Source: Pyronema omphalodes
Taxonomy: Eukaryota > Ascomycota > Pezizomycetes > Pezizales > Pyronemataceae
Assembly: GCA_024516155.1 (NCBI GenBank)
Contig: JAJJXM010000045.1
Location: forward strand, 481,715 to 545,714
Direction: 5' to 3'
DNA: 64,000 nucleotides
In this document: positions 9,291 to 18,976 of the stretch, one piece after another
Numbering within the stretch: position 1 is the first letter of the stretch
How the letters are laid out: every line of letters begins with the position of its first letter
The notes under the pieces: generated by a model
Databases searched by the model: none
Seen by the model: the letters and a program-made list of their open reading frames with translations, nothing else
Told to the model about the DNA's origin: nothing
Translations under genes and position numbers: made by a program

Positions 9291-10521
9291 CTTACGACAC
9301 CACCGACAAGAAGGGGAGAGAGGCGAGGCAGCGCAGCGAGAAGGCTGAGGAAGAAGGAGGGAGAAGGGGAGAGAGGGGAGGAGAGAGGGGCAGGGCTGGC
9401 CCGGGTGTCTCAAAGGGCAAAGAGTCAGGAGACACCAGTGGAGAAGTTGAGAGAGGAGAGGAGAGTGGGGGCGCAGGTGGCCCGGCGGCTGTTTGACTCT
9501 GCTTTGGTTTTGTTTTTGCTTTGTGGAGGAAATAAAGGCAGAAAAATGGTTAAAAAGGGGAGGGGAAGGGTGGAGGAAATGGGGGATCGACCCGGCGAGG
9601 TGGCCTCCGAGCGCACAGGGCTCCTTGTATTTGACGACGCTAGATGAACGACTGCACGGCGAGACTTGGGAGACTACACTCCCACCCACATTGACAGCTC
9701 TGGGGCTTACCCAGTGGGGACCTGGCATCACCCCAAGGTTCTTAACATTGTATTTAATTTGTAGATTCCGCCATAACCTTACCGTTGGATGTGTGTATGA
9801 ATAACTAAATAAATCAATAAATGAGGGAATAAATCCATCGACGTCCTCCACCACAATCTTGCAACCACCGTGGACATGTTCCGCCACGCCAACCAGACAA
9901 CGAACGACAGAATCAACAAAGCGTTCAAAACAATCAACAAGAACCAGTGCCTCCTCCAATCCATCTACAATGCCGTCCAACTCCTCGCCCCCTCCCTCCT
10001 ACCTAAAGGAACAACCACCGCCGAGTCCCCCGCCCCCATCTCCACATCCTCCACCCTGTGACACCACACAGCAACCGCTGACCCCCCCCTGCATTTTCGA
10101 CAACAACCCCAAATTTCCCGGCTCTGCCGACGGAAATCGCTTTATCGCACTCAGTTTACCCCGAATCCGGATTTCCAGGGACAAATTCCCGATTACCGTT
10201 GAGTTTCAGCGGAAAAACGCAATTCTGGGACCTCCGGACCGGCCAACGGGCCTTGCCATCGACACCGCCCCGCCCCTCCGATCATCAAACAAAACACATT
10301 TTCGGTTTCGGCACACCGAATTCCCCCCCTCCCCAAATTCCCCTTTCGCCAGCAGCACTAGTTGTGGTGGACCCCAGAATTTCCCCCCTTTCGGACCCCC
10401 TCTCTTCACGAAAATGTTTTCTCGCTTAACCAGAGCCTGTCACGTGACCCGTCGCCATCGCTTACAGCGATCCCGATTTAGCGATGGACGCTAATCCGTC
10501 CCTCCCGCTGACCCCCCCGCT

Positions 10522-11385
10522 ATGCAGGCACCAGTTGACACCTGCAGCCCTACCACCCAGTTCCGACAACCCCCAACCCACCAAATTATAGCCATCGATC
10601 CCACCTCCGCCATGTCCACCGACCCCCTCGCCTGTGCAGACACCCCTCACGCTGGCACATCCTCCGTCAACCCTCCATCCCGCAGAAATCCTACCTCCTC
10701 CACCTCCCGAAACACCGCCCGACTCAGCAGAGTCTCTGAATGCGACATCCACCTGCTCCGACGCACTGCCTGGGAAATGAGACGTGCCGCCATCGCTCAC
10801 CTCGACAACAACCCCGCCATGCGCAACCTTGACAACACACCCGCACTGCCAGACCCTATCGACATCGACTCCGACACCGATCTTGACGAAGAAGAAGAAT
10901 ACGAATCAACCCTCCAGCCAAGCGACGAATTCCTTACCACCATCGCCACCATGATCTCGAAACACACCAATGACGTCCTCTGCCCAATTGCACAATCCAT
11001 CGACAACATCAACAAGCTCATCGACAAACTCGTGAAACCGACGCCTCCGGCAACAAACCCACCAGGACAGCAACCCCCGCGTCAGCAACCCCAGAGACAA
11101 CAGCAGCACCACGGGAAACACAACCTTCCCCCCACCCCACCGACCATGCACAACTCAAGATGTACTGCACGCTACACTAAGACACCCTGCGGCTCCACGG
11201 CATCCCCCTTCCCTCCCAGCACAGCACCCAACGCCCTGCCACAACACCCAGCGCCAGCAAGTCTGCCCCATGGACCTCCGGCACCGCCCCCACCAACCTC
11301 TCCGCCTCAACCCGCGCACCCCAACAAACCTCCTCGCCACGCCCAAACCCCCGCCGCAACCGAACACGCCCAGTGTCAGTCGTGA
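10522..11385 (+). CDS. LINE-g ORF1 N-terminal part
   Basis: The frame starts at ATG 10522 and encodes 287 residues rich in Pro, Ser and Thr. It has an acidic run (DIDSDTDLDEEEEYES, about residues 112-130), a helical segment (PIAQSIDNINKLIDKLV) and then Gln/Pro/His-rich low complexity. This layout is like the N-terminal region of LINE-a ORF1. The frame overlaps the next ORF1 frame (11373-11906) by 13 bases, so a single frameshift probably splits one protein. Confidence 0.6.
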   Translation: MQAPVDTCSPTTQFRQPPTHQIIAIDPTSAMSTDPLACADTPHAGTSSVNPPSRRNPTSSTSRNTARLSRVSECDIHLLRRTAWEMRRAAIAHLDNNPAMRNLDNTPALPDPIDIDSDTDLDEEEEYESTLQPSDEFLTTIATMISKHTNDVLCPIAQSIDNINKLIDKLVKPTPPATNPPGQQPPRQQPQRQQQHHGKHNLPPTPPTMHNSRCTARYTKTPCGSTASPFPPSTAPNALPQHPAPASLPHGPPAPPPPTSPPQPAHPNKPPRHAQTPAATEHAQCQS

Positions 11386-12037
11386 TAACATTCCCGAACC
11401 CTACAGAGATCCAAGAAAGCACAAGGATTGAAATGGGACTGACAATCAACGCCGCGCTCTCACGAAAACAGGGCCCTCCCAACATGAGCGTCACCGAAGT
11501 CAGGAGAACGATGACGGGCAACCTAATCTTAATCATGTCGGACGTCACAACTGAAGCAATGCTAACTGAACACTTAGACACCATCCACGCGGCCGCCAAA
11601 AAAGTCAATGCGTCCATTTCTGAGGCACGACTGAATGAACGCTGGTTTGAACTCGCCGTTCACGGAATCCCCACCGCACTCTACCCCGACAGTCCCGACG
11701 GAATGCGCCTCCTGCAAGAAGAAATTCAACGAAGCAACGCTCCGATCACCTTAGCACAACCGCCCCCCTACATGACGTCCGCAGAGAAACGCGAAGGCAA
11801 ATCTGCTTCCAGTGTGGTCATTGCGGTGCGCACAGCTGAAGAGTTGGCGCTCCTGGAACGCAAGAACGTTATGGTACTCTTTGAACCTCAGAGAGCCACC
11901 AACTAGCACACTGCGTGGAAGACCGACCAGTGTCGGCGCTGCCAACTCTTCGCCCACCACCACAGCAACTGTGCCAGCCAGAACGGCCCCACCTGCGCGC
12001 TCTGCGGACAGGACCACCCTACGGAAGACCACACATG
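11373..12037 (+). pseudogene. LINE-g ORF1 C-terminal part with zinc knuckles, in-frame TAG
   Basis: The frame 11373-11906 contains the ORF1 core (NERWFELAVHGIPTALYPD, SSVVIAVRTAEELALLERK, VMVLFEPQ). It stops at TAG 11904-11906, but the same frame continues after the stop with DQCRRCQLFAHHHSNC (C-x2-C-x4-H-x4-C) and CALCGQDHPTEDHTC. The corresponding LINE-a ORF1 has no stop there. The second knuckle is cut at 12037 by a LINE insertion. Confidence 0.75.
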
Positions 12038-12883
12038 CCAGCTTCCTTTATTTATTTATTTATTTATTCATATTTATTTATTTATTCATTTATTTATTTA
12101 TTCATAGACGCATCCAACCTTAGGGTTATCGCGGAATCTACAATTTAAATGCAATGTCAAGAACCTGGGTGTGATGCCAGGTCCCCACTGGGTAAGCCCC
12201 AGAGCAGTTATGAGGGTTTGGGAGTGTAGTCTCCCATCTCATTGGGTCTGAATCCATCTCGCGTCATCAGTTCCAGAAGCCCTGTGCGCTCAGGGGCCAC
12301 CACGCCGGGTCGTTCCCCTCTATCCTCCACCCTTCCCCTCCCATTTTTAACCATTTTTGCGCCTTTATTTCCTCCACAAAGCAAAAATAAAACCAAAGCA
12401 AAGTTAAACAGCCGCCGGGCAACCTGCGCCCCCACTCTCCTCTCCTCTCTCAACTCCTCCGCTGGTGTCTCCTGACTCCTTGCCCTTTGAGACACCCGGG
12501 CCAGCCCTGCCCCTCTTCTCGTCCCCTCTCTCCCCTTCTCCCGCCATCTTCCTCAGCCTTGTCGCTGCCCCGCCTCGCCTCTCTCCCCTTCTTGTCGGTG
12601 GTGTCGTAAGTCCAAGATTGCGATTCCCAAGCACATTCTGGACGTTGATGCCTCCGCTCTTGACGACATCTGCCCAAGTCTTCTTTGCGGAGGGAGTTGT
12701 CTGTCTGGGTTGGTGGGTATTCTTTCCCCTTCCACCATTCTTTGTTGTAGGGGTCTGTTTGGGTATCGCTGCCGTAGATGTCGTCTCCTTCGCTTTCATC
12801 TTCTTCTTCTGTGTAGCCTTCGCCTCCAGAGTCTTCCATCCGTTGGTCTCAGCAGGGGCAGTGCTTGGGGCGTCGGGTAGATT
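12038..12883 (-). mobile_element. Minus-strand half-LINE 3' part (LINE-b ORF1 with LINE-a type tail)
   Basis: Read on the minus strand, the tail is a long TTTATT/AATAAA repeat (12038-12105) preceded by the hairpin AACC-CTAA-GGTT (about 12114-12125), the conserved 3' UTR block and LINE-b ORF1 sequence (12404-12883: NTHQPRQTTPSAKKTW, VKSGGINVQNVLG). ORF1 is joined directly to the 3' UTR, as in the half-LINE at 7839. Its ORF1 is interrupted at 12883, within the PDAPSTAP motif, by another reverse LINE tail. Confidence 0.75.
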
Positions 12884-13187
12884 CATTTATTTATTATTTA
12901 TTTATTCATACACGCATCCAACCGTAAGGTTATGGCGGAATCTACAATTTAAATACAATGTTAAGGACCTGGGGGTGATGCCAGGTCCCCACTGGGTAAG
13001 CCCCAGAGCTGTCAATGTGGGTGGGAGTGTAGTCTCCCAAGTCTCGCCGTGCAGTTTTTCATCTAGCGTCGTCAGATCCAAGGAGCCCTGTGCGCTCGGA
13101 GGCCACCTCGCCGGGTTGATCCCCCATTTCCTCCACCCTTCCCCTCCCATTTTTAACCATTTTTCCGCCTTTATTTCCTCCACAATG
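12884..13187 (-). mobile_element. Minus-strand LINE 3' UTR fragment
   Basis: A second reverse tail (TTTATTTATTATTTATTTATT at about 12886) leads into the hairpin AACC-TTAC-GGTT (about 12920-12931) and about 250 bp of 3' UTR up to CCTCCACAA. The homologous sequence then stops where LINE-a copy 3 begins. The fragment inserted into the LINE-b ORF1 of the preceding element and was interrupted by LINE-a copy 3. Confidence 0.75.
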
Positions 13188-15039
13188 CGGACCCCACACC
13201 ACCCAGCAAAGAGCGACCCCCCCCTGCCTTTTCAACAACCGCGCCGAAATCGCAAGATTTTATCGCGGATTATTGTTTGGCAGCCCCGAATTACCTATTC
13301 GCAGCCTTTCCAGATCAGGCCCTCTCTTTTGCGTTGAGTTTTCATCGAAAAAGAGTTTTCGGGCCCCTGAGAAAAGCCCCGCGAACCGGTTCCATCAACA
13401 CCACCCTCCACCCACATCAAAAACCATCATCTCAATCGCGGATTCCTTGTCGCTACCGCAGAAAACAACTTATTCCGAGCTTCCGATGCCCACCCGATCC
13501 TCCGCTGTTGAGAAACAGCCCCTCCCCCGCGACAAAGCACCCCCTCGAGCGCTCGCGAAAGAAAAACGCGCTAACGCGGAGCCGCGGGGGTCCGACGCGT
13601 CCGACACGGAAACGCACGTAGACACGTGCTCTGACGTCAGCGATGACTCTAGCGACGAAGACGCGTCTTCCCGCGAAAGCTCCCCCACCCCCGTCGCGCG
13701 CAACACCAACAACGCTCCCCCCAAAACCCCCCACAATAAGAAAACCCTCCCTGATAACAATGACACCCCCGACGTATTGACCAACCCCGACCCCAAATAC
13801 ACCGTTGAACGCCACACTGAACAAATCGAAGAAACGCCCAGCTGCCTCCACCGCCCACTCCATCACCCTCATCGCCGCCGACTCCACCCCAGTCCCCGCT
13901 GGAGTCCAACGCCTCCGCCGCGACACCGACAACCCCCTGTTTACGAACCCCACCACCGACAGCCTCGCAACATCCATCGACCAACTCAACGACAATCTCA
14001 ACACCGCCACGGACATGTTTCGACACGCCGACAAAGCCACCAACGACAGAGTCACTCAGGCGTTCCGATCTATCCACAAATACCAGTCTACAATCCGTGC
14101 CGTCCACGACCTCCTGTCCCGCATTGCCCCCGTCATACTCCCAAATGAAGACATCTCAGCCCTCCTTTCCCCCGTCGAATCCTCCTCCACCCCCGAGAAC
14201 CCCACTACCCTCGCCCCACCCCCCCCCGAATCCAACGATCTCCCCTCTATTCACGTCCCCACCCCCGCTGCCCCCTCCCCTAAGGAACTTTCCTACTGGA
14301 AGAAGCGCTGTCTTGACGCCGAGAACGAGCTCAAGAAACACAAGATCCCCCTCCCCGTCCATGCCCCACGCCCCGATCAAAACCCCTCCACCCCATGGCA
14401 AGAAGAAGTACCCGCAACGAAGAAGTTATTCCCCTGCTACCCCCCACCTCGTAAACAAACCACCAAACCCGTCAAAGCCCAAAGAAAGAATCCCCCCCCC
14501 CCCCCACCGACATTATTATCCCATGCCCAGACCCCCGTTCTTTCCCAGAGAGCTCCAAGATAGCAATCGGAACTGCCGTCAACGACGCCTTGCGCGCAGC
14601 AAATGTTGCTGAGAAGGTCTCCATCTCGATGGTGAAGAAGAACGTGAAAGGAAATCTTATTTTGACCCCCCCCCCCCCCCAAATTACACCCGCCGATATT
14701 GCCCCCCACCCTGCCCCTCATACTCGAAGCCGCCCGCACAGTACACCCTACGTTGCTGCCCCCCCGCATAAACGAGAAGTGGTACAAACTAGCGGTCCAC
14801 GGCGTACCACCCGAGTACTACCCAGACTCCGAAGAAGGCATGCAAAAACTGCAAGTTGAGATCGAACGTAACCACTCCGTCAGATTAACCCAACCCACCG
14901 CGGTACATATCCCACCCCGACAAACGGGCCGGTAAGTCGGCGTCGAGCGTCATGATTGCCCTCAACTCCCTCAACCGACTACAACACATTGAAACGCACG
15001 AAGGTCGTCGTCTTGTTCGAACCCACGAAAAGTCACCGA
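13188..15039 (+). mobile_element. LINE-a copy 3 (5' UTR and most of ORF1)
   Basis: The 5' end CACCACCCAGCAAAGAGCGACC, the 5' UTR and ORF1 match the full-length LINE-a at 37815. The copy is cut by the left LTR of Gypsy-D at 15040, near VVVLFEPTKS in ORF1. Its continuation, 35 bp of the ORF1 zinc knuckle, is found 36 kb away at 51243-51277. Confidence 0.85.
13486..15039 (+). pseudogene. LINE-a ORF1 (copy 3), frameshifted
   Basis: I start at ATG 13486 (MPTRSSAVEKQ), which is conserved in the copy at 38119. The frame gives an acidic region (CSDVSDDSSDEDASS), then shifts at about 13810 to a frame with a long helical part (SIDQLNDNLNTATDMFRHAD, FRSIHKYQSTIRAVHDLLSR), a KELSYWKKRCLDAENELKKH coiled coil and a poly-Pro region, and then to ORF1 core pieces (NEKWYKLAVHGVPPEYYPDS). 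Shifts sit at C-runs such as 14490-14505 and 14667-14680. ORF1 is the RNA-binding chaperone-like protein of the LINE particle. Confidence 0.7.
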
Positions 15040-16426
15040 GTCACACCCTATAATGTGTGAGATAGAATAGGTATCATATATAACGCTATGGAGAATATGG
15101 CAAACTCGACAGGAGAATGAATAATCAAGTTAGTATCCCGGGCCGGAACCCCCAGAGGAGCTCAGGCTAGCCACGACACGTGATTCGTGACTTTCCGACT
15201 AGGACCCTTCACCAGGATCCCGGCCTGAGGCGTCGAAACTATTATTCACTGTCAGTTTTGGAGGACTCAGGACGGAGAGGGGGAAAGGAACACTTACCTC
15301 AAGGGCGTGGACTTACCCTTGAGACACTACACACGACGCTGATGGAGAACGAGGAAGACGACGAAAGGTCACCTCCTTATACCTCAGGAGGGTTCGGCAA
15401 TACACGGCTACAATAGGGGCTGCATAGGAACAAAGGATTCCAGGAAGATGCAGATGCGGCGCAAGAGTGTCATCCGGTGTTTACGAGTTGGGTGAAACCT
15501 TGGCGAAGACATAAGCAGAGTCTAAGTCAGCAAGCAGGAGTGGAATGCAGGACAGGCGTCAACAGTGCATCAGCATGAGACGACGTCCAGCCGGGAACTC
15601 CACTCAGGAAACCTGTTTGACGGAACTGATATGACGCGTCCTTGGGCCTAGAGCTGCCAACTTGGAACAAGACGGCGTTTGCATCCACACCAGGGTGTGG
15701 CTGCGCGCAAGTGCGCGCAGGTGGGGCACATATGACATCACACAGGAATGTGACAGAGTGATCCACTCCGGTAGGGCATCAGGGTTCCTTATGATGTCAG
15801 TGACCTCTACTTGCAATCGAGATTCTCTAGGGAGATCTATGATGGCGCGACTCATACGATAAATGACACTCATGCGTCATTATCACAGGAGTTCATGCAT
15901 GATGCAGTCAGACGGAGTTGGCCTCCGGTGTGACTCATAACCCAGCACCTCATTGGAAGGTGTGGTAGTACGGTGAGCTATTTCAAGTATTAATCTGACC
16001 AGGGCGAGCATTATGCAAGTGAGCGATTAATTTGATTGCGCGCTTAGTATGATGCAAGCCTCAGCAGATGCGTCACAGCTTTGACCCATGTCTTATCTCC
16101 TAAGCTCAGTTTGGGCAGTTGGTGCCCAAAGGAAGGCTGGGCGAACTTGTAGACGAAAGTCTATCAAAGACCCTATGTCTTCCCTCTGTCTCCCCCATCA
16201 TCATCCAGTGATCCCATACACGACGATACCACATCTACACTAACGAATACCTCTGAAGACGACCCTTAAGTTTATTCGGCCTGTGATCGGTTAATTCTCT
16301 TCCTAGCTTATCTTTGGAATAAGTTCTTTTAGATCTTGAGAAAGAAGCGTCTGTCTACACCAGGACAGAGTACTTGAGAAACAACCGGAAAGCCTCCGCA
16401 TAGTTAGGACTGTGCCCAGGTTCACA
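15040..16426 (+). repeat. Gypsy-D left (5') LTR
   Basis: About 1387 bp match the right LTR nearly throughout. The family starts TGTCACACCC, although the first T is changed here. It ends AGGACTGTGCCCAGGTTCACA, giving TGT...ACA ends. It contains a GC hairpin CTGCGCGCA/TGCGCGCAG (15701-15720). A minus-strand 79-codon frame (15527-15766) is identical in the right LTR; I treat it as chance because it has no recognisable features. Confidence 0.85.
15701..15720. promoter_or_regulatory. GC palindrome in Gypsy-D LTR
   Basis: Nine-base perfect arms CTGCGCGCA and TGCGCGCAG have a two-base spacer, directly after a smaller CACACC/GGTGTGG inverted repeat. Both are identical in the other LTR (37104-37123). 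They may act as a protein-binding palindrome or an RNA stem-loop; the function is unknown. Confidence 0.4.
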
Positions 16427-16555
16427 CTATAAACTTAAGGCTACAAGCTACCAAGTTTATTAATCGACACGAATACGGAAGACCCTCTTCTAGGGCAATA
16501 CGAAAACGAAAACCCCTCCAAAAACCATCTCAAAAGAACCATCCAATCAACAATA

Positions 16556-16859
16556 ATGGCCTCACGCAGAATCGCTGGACCTGCTGGTCACGATGACGGC
16601 CTCGATGCTCCTATGGGCAACACCATCAGCATCACCCGTCCTCGTTCATGGGACGAGGTTACTACTCTTGGACCAGCACGGGTCCATCATGGAACAACGA
16701 TCAACACAGGCGATGTTCCTGAATGGGTAGTTTTGATTACGGAAAGAATGAGCGCCACAGAAGGGGATATCAAGAAGTTGATTGAGGCAGCCGGGGAAGG
16801 AGCTGCTATGAACGAACAGTTGCAGCAGATGAAAGGGTTATACCAGGAAATGGCCCAAG
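16556..16859 (+). pseudogene. gag: Gypsy-D Gag, N-terminal segment
   Basis: The frame opens at ATG 16556, 130 bases after the LTR (leader, no gene), with MASRRIAGPAGHDDG and a helical region ending YQEMAQ. It is interrupted after CAAG (16856-16859) by Gypsy-A. Removing Gypsy-A and one CAAG joins it in frame to 24528 onward (G-M-Q-K-A-Y-D-I-L). The last codons read in the present sequence (VSQTLP) come from the Gypsy-A LTR. Confidence 0.75.
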
Positions 16860-17657
16860 TGTCACAAACGCTCCCGTGACATGCCGTTCCTGGCCTCCGC
16901 CGTCACCACCGCAGGGCTATGGGGTGATCGTCATCACCCTAGCAACCTGCTACGCTGTCATGAAGTGAAGGGATAGGGTTAGGGCAAGGGGCTGGGGCCC
17001 CTTGCCGAGGATTTTCATATGTTCGAGTTATTTCTCATTTGGATTTCTTTTAGGTATCAACGGCGGCTAGGAAAATTGTTGGAATCTTCTACTTCTCTCT
17101 TTTGTAATGTACTCTTTCTTTACTATTTGGAATTACGGCGGTTCGCCAGGAGTTATCTCTTTCGGTATGTACTCTTTCTTTGCTATTTGGAAATCACGGC
17201 GGTTACCGGTATTATCTCTTTTGGTATGTACTCTTTCCTTGTCATTATTATTTGGAATTACGGCGTTTAGTTATCTTGCTTTCTTATTTGGAATTACGGC
17301 GGTTGGCAAATGTTGGGGAATGTTGGTCATGTATGTAGTTATCACGGCGGTTAGCATTAGGAGCATTCTCCGCGGGCGGAGAATGCTGAGTCACGAGTCA
17401 TGAAGGCACAAGTATAAGAGGAGGAAATTTGTATGTAGTTTATTTCTTCACGCAATCAAGTTTCTATTTACCACAATCCTATCTACAGAAGTTCCCTTGT
17501 GATATCCCATCTCGCCAAACTCACCTGTGATTTCCCAAGCCCACGAACCCTTGCCCATTCCCAACTTACCAGCCTTACCTAACCCGCCGCCGCCCCTCCT
17601 CGCCGCCGAAAACCCCGCGCTGCCTGTCGTCAGTAACCGTGGATACGGATTCTGATA
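16860..17657 (+). repeat. Gypsy-A 5' LTR
   Basis: The LTR is 798 bp and matches the 3' LTR, but with small insertions near its start (CACAAACG in place of CACAACG, CATGCCGTTCC in place of CATGCTCC). These destroy the third-ORF tail frame that is open in the 3' LTR. Tandem ACGGCGG units, the hairpin (one base changed in the spacer, G for A), bZIP-like sites and TATAAGA (about 17413) are present. The sequence after the LTR (TTTGATTGCGTCCTG) does not start with the TGG of a usual tRNA primer site. Confidence 0.9.
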
Positions 17658-17756
17658 TTTGATTGCGTCCTGTGTACGACACCCAACGCGGAACGAAGAC
17701 CCAGAAAACCCAGAAAACCCAGAAGACCCAGAAAAACCCAGAAGAAGGCGCACACA

Positions 17757-18760
17757 GTGGCATCCTTTCAGCTAAAAGAGCTCGGAGAACATATCGAACA
17801 AGAACCGACCGGATCGGCAAGCCCAGTGACCCCCGAACAACCATCCAGACCCCAGACCCCCGAATCACCCGAACTCCCCATACCTCTACCGACGACCCTG
17901 CGGAAATGGCGACCCCGGCAGGATTGGGACTTGTCACTCCGGTCACTATGACCCAGGAGCAGTTTGAACCAGATCCTCATTCAACTCCATCGCCCCACGA
18001 CAAACAGTAACCCCAAGGTGGAGGACCGGAGCTGTACTACGGTGAACGGACCAAGCTGAGGGCATTCCTGACGCAATGTGAACTGAAGTTTCAATTGTGA
18101 AGGGAATAGATTCGACACCGAACAGAAAAAGGTGAACTATGCGAGCTCCCGCTGTAGAGGTAACGCTTGGGCATGGATCGAGCCGTCCATCAAGGAGGGG
18201 AAAAGCGTATACACGACCTGGGAGGCCTTTAAGACTGCTGTCAGTAGGGCCTTCGGGGAAGCCGACTCAAAAGAAGTAGCAAGAAGAAAGTTCAAGATGA
18301 TCAGGCAGGGCGCGCGATCCGCCGCTGCATACTGGGCCGAATTTCAAAGGATCAAATCCGATTTAAGATACAATGACGAGACCTACATCGATCAATTCAG
18401 TGATGGACTAAACACAGACGTCCAACGACAGTTGGCACTCCTTGATGAACGACCAACGGATCTCACGGAGTTCGCCAACAAGGCCATAGCGTTAGACAAC
18501 CGACTATTCAACTTCCGAACCCTGAGGACTCGGTATGAACCTCAATTCTATCACCACCCCCATCTTAAGGGGCAGGGACACGAATCTCGACTCTCCGACC
18601 CCGAACCAATGGATTAGATTCCACTCGTCGACCGAAACCAAGGGATAGGACGGAGGAGGATAGGCGGAAGCGGAATAACGAATGTTTTAAACTGTGGGAA
18701 GGTGGGACACTACGCTGCGAAGTGCCCAAGTAAGAAATTATTCAGAGCAGCGGAAACTAC
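17757..18760 (+). pseudogene. gag: Gypsy-A Gag (frameshifted)
   Basis: Pieces in different frames add up to a Gag: an N-terminal polar region (FQLKELGEHIEQEP), ELYYGERTKLRAFLTQCELKF at about 18030-18095, and a long open part at 18132-18617 with the retrotransposon-Gag signature (W-x-W-I-E, TTWEAFKTAVSRAFGE, KMIRQGARSAAAYWAEF). A CCHC knuckle (C-F-N-C-G-K-V-G-H-Y-A-A-K-C) can be read at 18683-18726 if one A of an A-run is ignored. A tandem CCCAGAAAA repeat lies at 17698-17745. Start codon uncertain. The one-base nature of the breaks suggests sequencing error as much as decay. Confidence 0.7.
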
Positions 18761-18976
18761 ATTGGTAGAGGAGGGACTCGGTGAGACGTCGGGAAAAGAG
18801 AACCCCCAGGAATAAAAGGAAAAGGTGGATTCCTGGGGCAACTGTCGCCCACCAGTTCAACCACGGCAGGACCGGCGGATAGAATCTCGAGTGTAGGACC
18901 ATACGGAAGAAACGAAAAAATTATCCTGCGAGTAAAGTTAATCGGACGAAATAAGAAAGAATACCAAACAACGGCC

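Larger units (their letters stand above)
7839..9831 (+). mobile_element. Half-LINE (LINE-b ORF1 with LINE-a type 3' end)
   Basis: The element is flanked by AATCCATCGATGTCCT (7823-7838) and AATCCATCGACGTCCT (9832-9847), a 16 bp target duplication with one mismatch. The 5' end ACACCACACGGCAACGGCGACC matches the LINE-b copy at about 57890. It holds ORF1 sequence only, followed directly by the 3' UTR block GTGGAGGAAATAAAGG, the hairpin AACC-TTAC-CGTT and an AT-rich tail. There is no endonuclease, RT or RNase H. It is a non-autonomous element, comparable in layout to HAL1-type half-LINEs. Confidence 0.8.
7067..10059 (+). mobile_element. LINE-a copy 2 (5' part with ORF1 start), split by a half-LINE
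   Basis: The 5' end CACCACCCAGCAAAGAG and the following 5' UTR match the LINE-a 5' ends at 13188 and 37830. ORF1 sequence follows but with several frameshifts: the CSDVSEDSSDDEAS acidic stretch is at about 7505-7550 and an in-frame TGA follows at 7549. The copy is interrupted by the half-LINE at 7839-9831, resumes with IDVLHHNLATTVDMFRHANQ and is lost at about 10060 where LINE-g begins. Confidence 0.8.
10060..12037 (+). mobile_element. LINE-g (5' UTR and ORF1), 3' side displaced
   Basis: A third LINE type starts with ACACCACACAGCAACCGCTGACC, similar to but distinct from the LINE-b 5' end. About 460 bp of 5' UTR precede ORF1. The element is cut at 12037, inside ORF1 zinc knuckles, by a reverse LINE tail. 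ORF2 would lie on the far side of the nested stack and is not in the window. Confidence 0.7.

Noticed and set aside
9087..9980. 297-codon minus-strand ORF
   Set aside because: It is antisense to LINE-b ORF1 and its 3' UTR, crosses an element boundary and has no recognisable domain.
15527..15766. 79-codon minus ORF, identical at 36930-37169
   Set aside because: It lies inside both Gypsy-D LTRs, so identity only reflects the LTR repeat. No start context or motif supports a gene.
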